The notes below the pieces were generated by a model. That model worked only from the letters and a program-made list of their open reading frames with translations, was not told the origin of the DNA and ran no database searches. Below are positions 32,706 to 32,955 of a stretch of DNA of 32,955 bases, piece after piece. Source of the stretch: an uncultured Pseudomonadota bacterium (lineage in GTDB: Bacteria > Pseudomonadota > Gammaproteobacteria > Burkholderiales > JALYOK01). Position 1 is the stretch's first letter; each line of letters begins with the position of its first letter. Location of the stretch: the NCBI GenBank assembly GCA_902826775.1, contig CADEHE010000024.1, positions 1-32,955 on the forward strand, in the 5' to 3' direction. The position numbers and the translations under genes were made by a program.

Positions 32706-32955
32706 TTCATACCTCCAACTCTGTTCATCGTACCGTTTAGGGGGTTGTAGATGAATCCTTTAGATTCAAGATACTGAATTTCCCGGCCAAAGAACGTTAG
32801 GCTACCGTCTGCCTTAAAGATGTATCGATCGTCTGGTCTTGTGGCGAGTGCGATATCGTCTCCTCGTTTGATAGCCGCATCCAGGAACGGTTTGTTCACC
32901 TTGAAGCCTCCTCGGAAAGTTGAGCCGATTTCAAGTAGAGTTTTTCTGACGAAGG
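32702..32955 (-). CDS. Partial gene: C-terminus of a possible polymorphic toxin
   Basis: The frame is open from the window edge to a TGA at 32702, giving about 83 visible residues, so the gene probably continues outside. The visible part (FRGGFKVNKPFLDAAIKRGDDIALATRP, in pieces, then GREIQYLESKGF) resembles the last segment of CDI/RHS/filamentous-haemagglutinin-type toxin domains, in which a GDDI-type strand precedes a helix and the C-terminus. An internal GTG at 32899 has a perfect GGAGG 7 nt upstream, so a separate 65-residue product is an alternative. The following coupled gene supports a toxin-immunity reading. The activity cannot be named. Confidence 0.5.
   Translation of the reverse strand, partial: FVRKTLLEIGSTFRGGFKVNKPFLDAAIKRGDDIALATRPDDRYIFKADGSLTFFGREIQYLESKGFIYNPLNGTMNRVGGMK

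Noticed and set aside
1..32955. CRISPR array
   Set aside because: No regularly spaced short repeats were seen in any intergenic region, and no cas genes are present.

Overview
The window reads as chromosomal DNA of a Gram-negative proteobacterium, most likely a betaproteobacterium (inference). Supporting signs are a full-length gamma/beta-type PurL (FGAM synthase with fused glutaminase), an aceE-aceF-lpdA operon whose dihydrolipoyl dehydrogenase carries its own N-terminal lipoyl domain, YgfZ with a divergent YgfX-like gene, and an LpxL-type lipid A acyltransferase. No gene names the species.

Layout. 2-77: tRNA-Glu(TTC). 327-6239, minus strand: a tight three-gene operon encoding a GAF-domain membrane-fusion (HlyD-like) protein, a PqqD-like/M50 protease/HlyD-like fusion, and a shortened SecA-like ATPase. 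This is the best candidate for an under-described system, a SecA-powered export or processing machine with no ABC or RND pump beside it. 6421-10335, minus: purL. 10378-11959: divergent ygfX-like and ygfZ genes. 11965-17125: mixed housekeeping genes (GNAT acetyltransferase, LpxL-like acyltransferase, EamA transporter, secreted DUF1223 protein, KTSC-domain protein, PlsB-like acyltransferase). 17404-17858: two unrecognised small genes. 18045-23904, minus: pyruvate dehydrogenase complex (aceE, aceF, lpdA).

24245-29099, plus: a four-gene cluster of PP2C phosphatase, FHA protein, metallo-beta-lactamase-fold hydrolase and a GAF-containing GspE/PilB-type ATPase. It looks like a phospho-signalling module attached to a type IV pilus or type II secretion-like motor. 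29326-31901: a complete IS66-family element (tnpA, tnpB, tnpC) with 22-bp terminal inverted repeats and an exact 8-bp target duplication. Its tnpC carries an in-frame amber codon. The element has split a gene whose two halves (32266-31902 and 29317-29092) rejoin in frame once the element and one target copy are removed.

The right edge (32292-32955, minus) has a gene entering from outside the window whose visible C-terminus resembles polymorphic-toxin tails. It is followed, with an ATGA overlap, by a possible immunity gene and then the IS66-interrupted gene. This block looks AT-richer than the rest and is probably horizontally acquired (inference).
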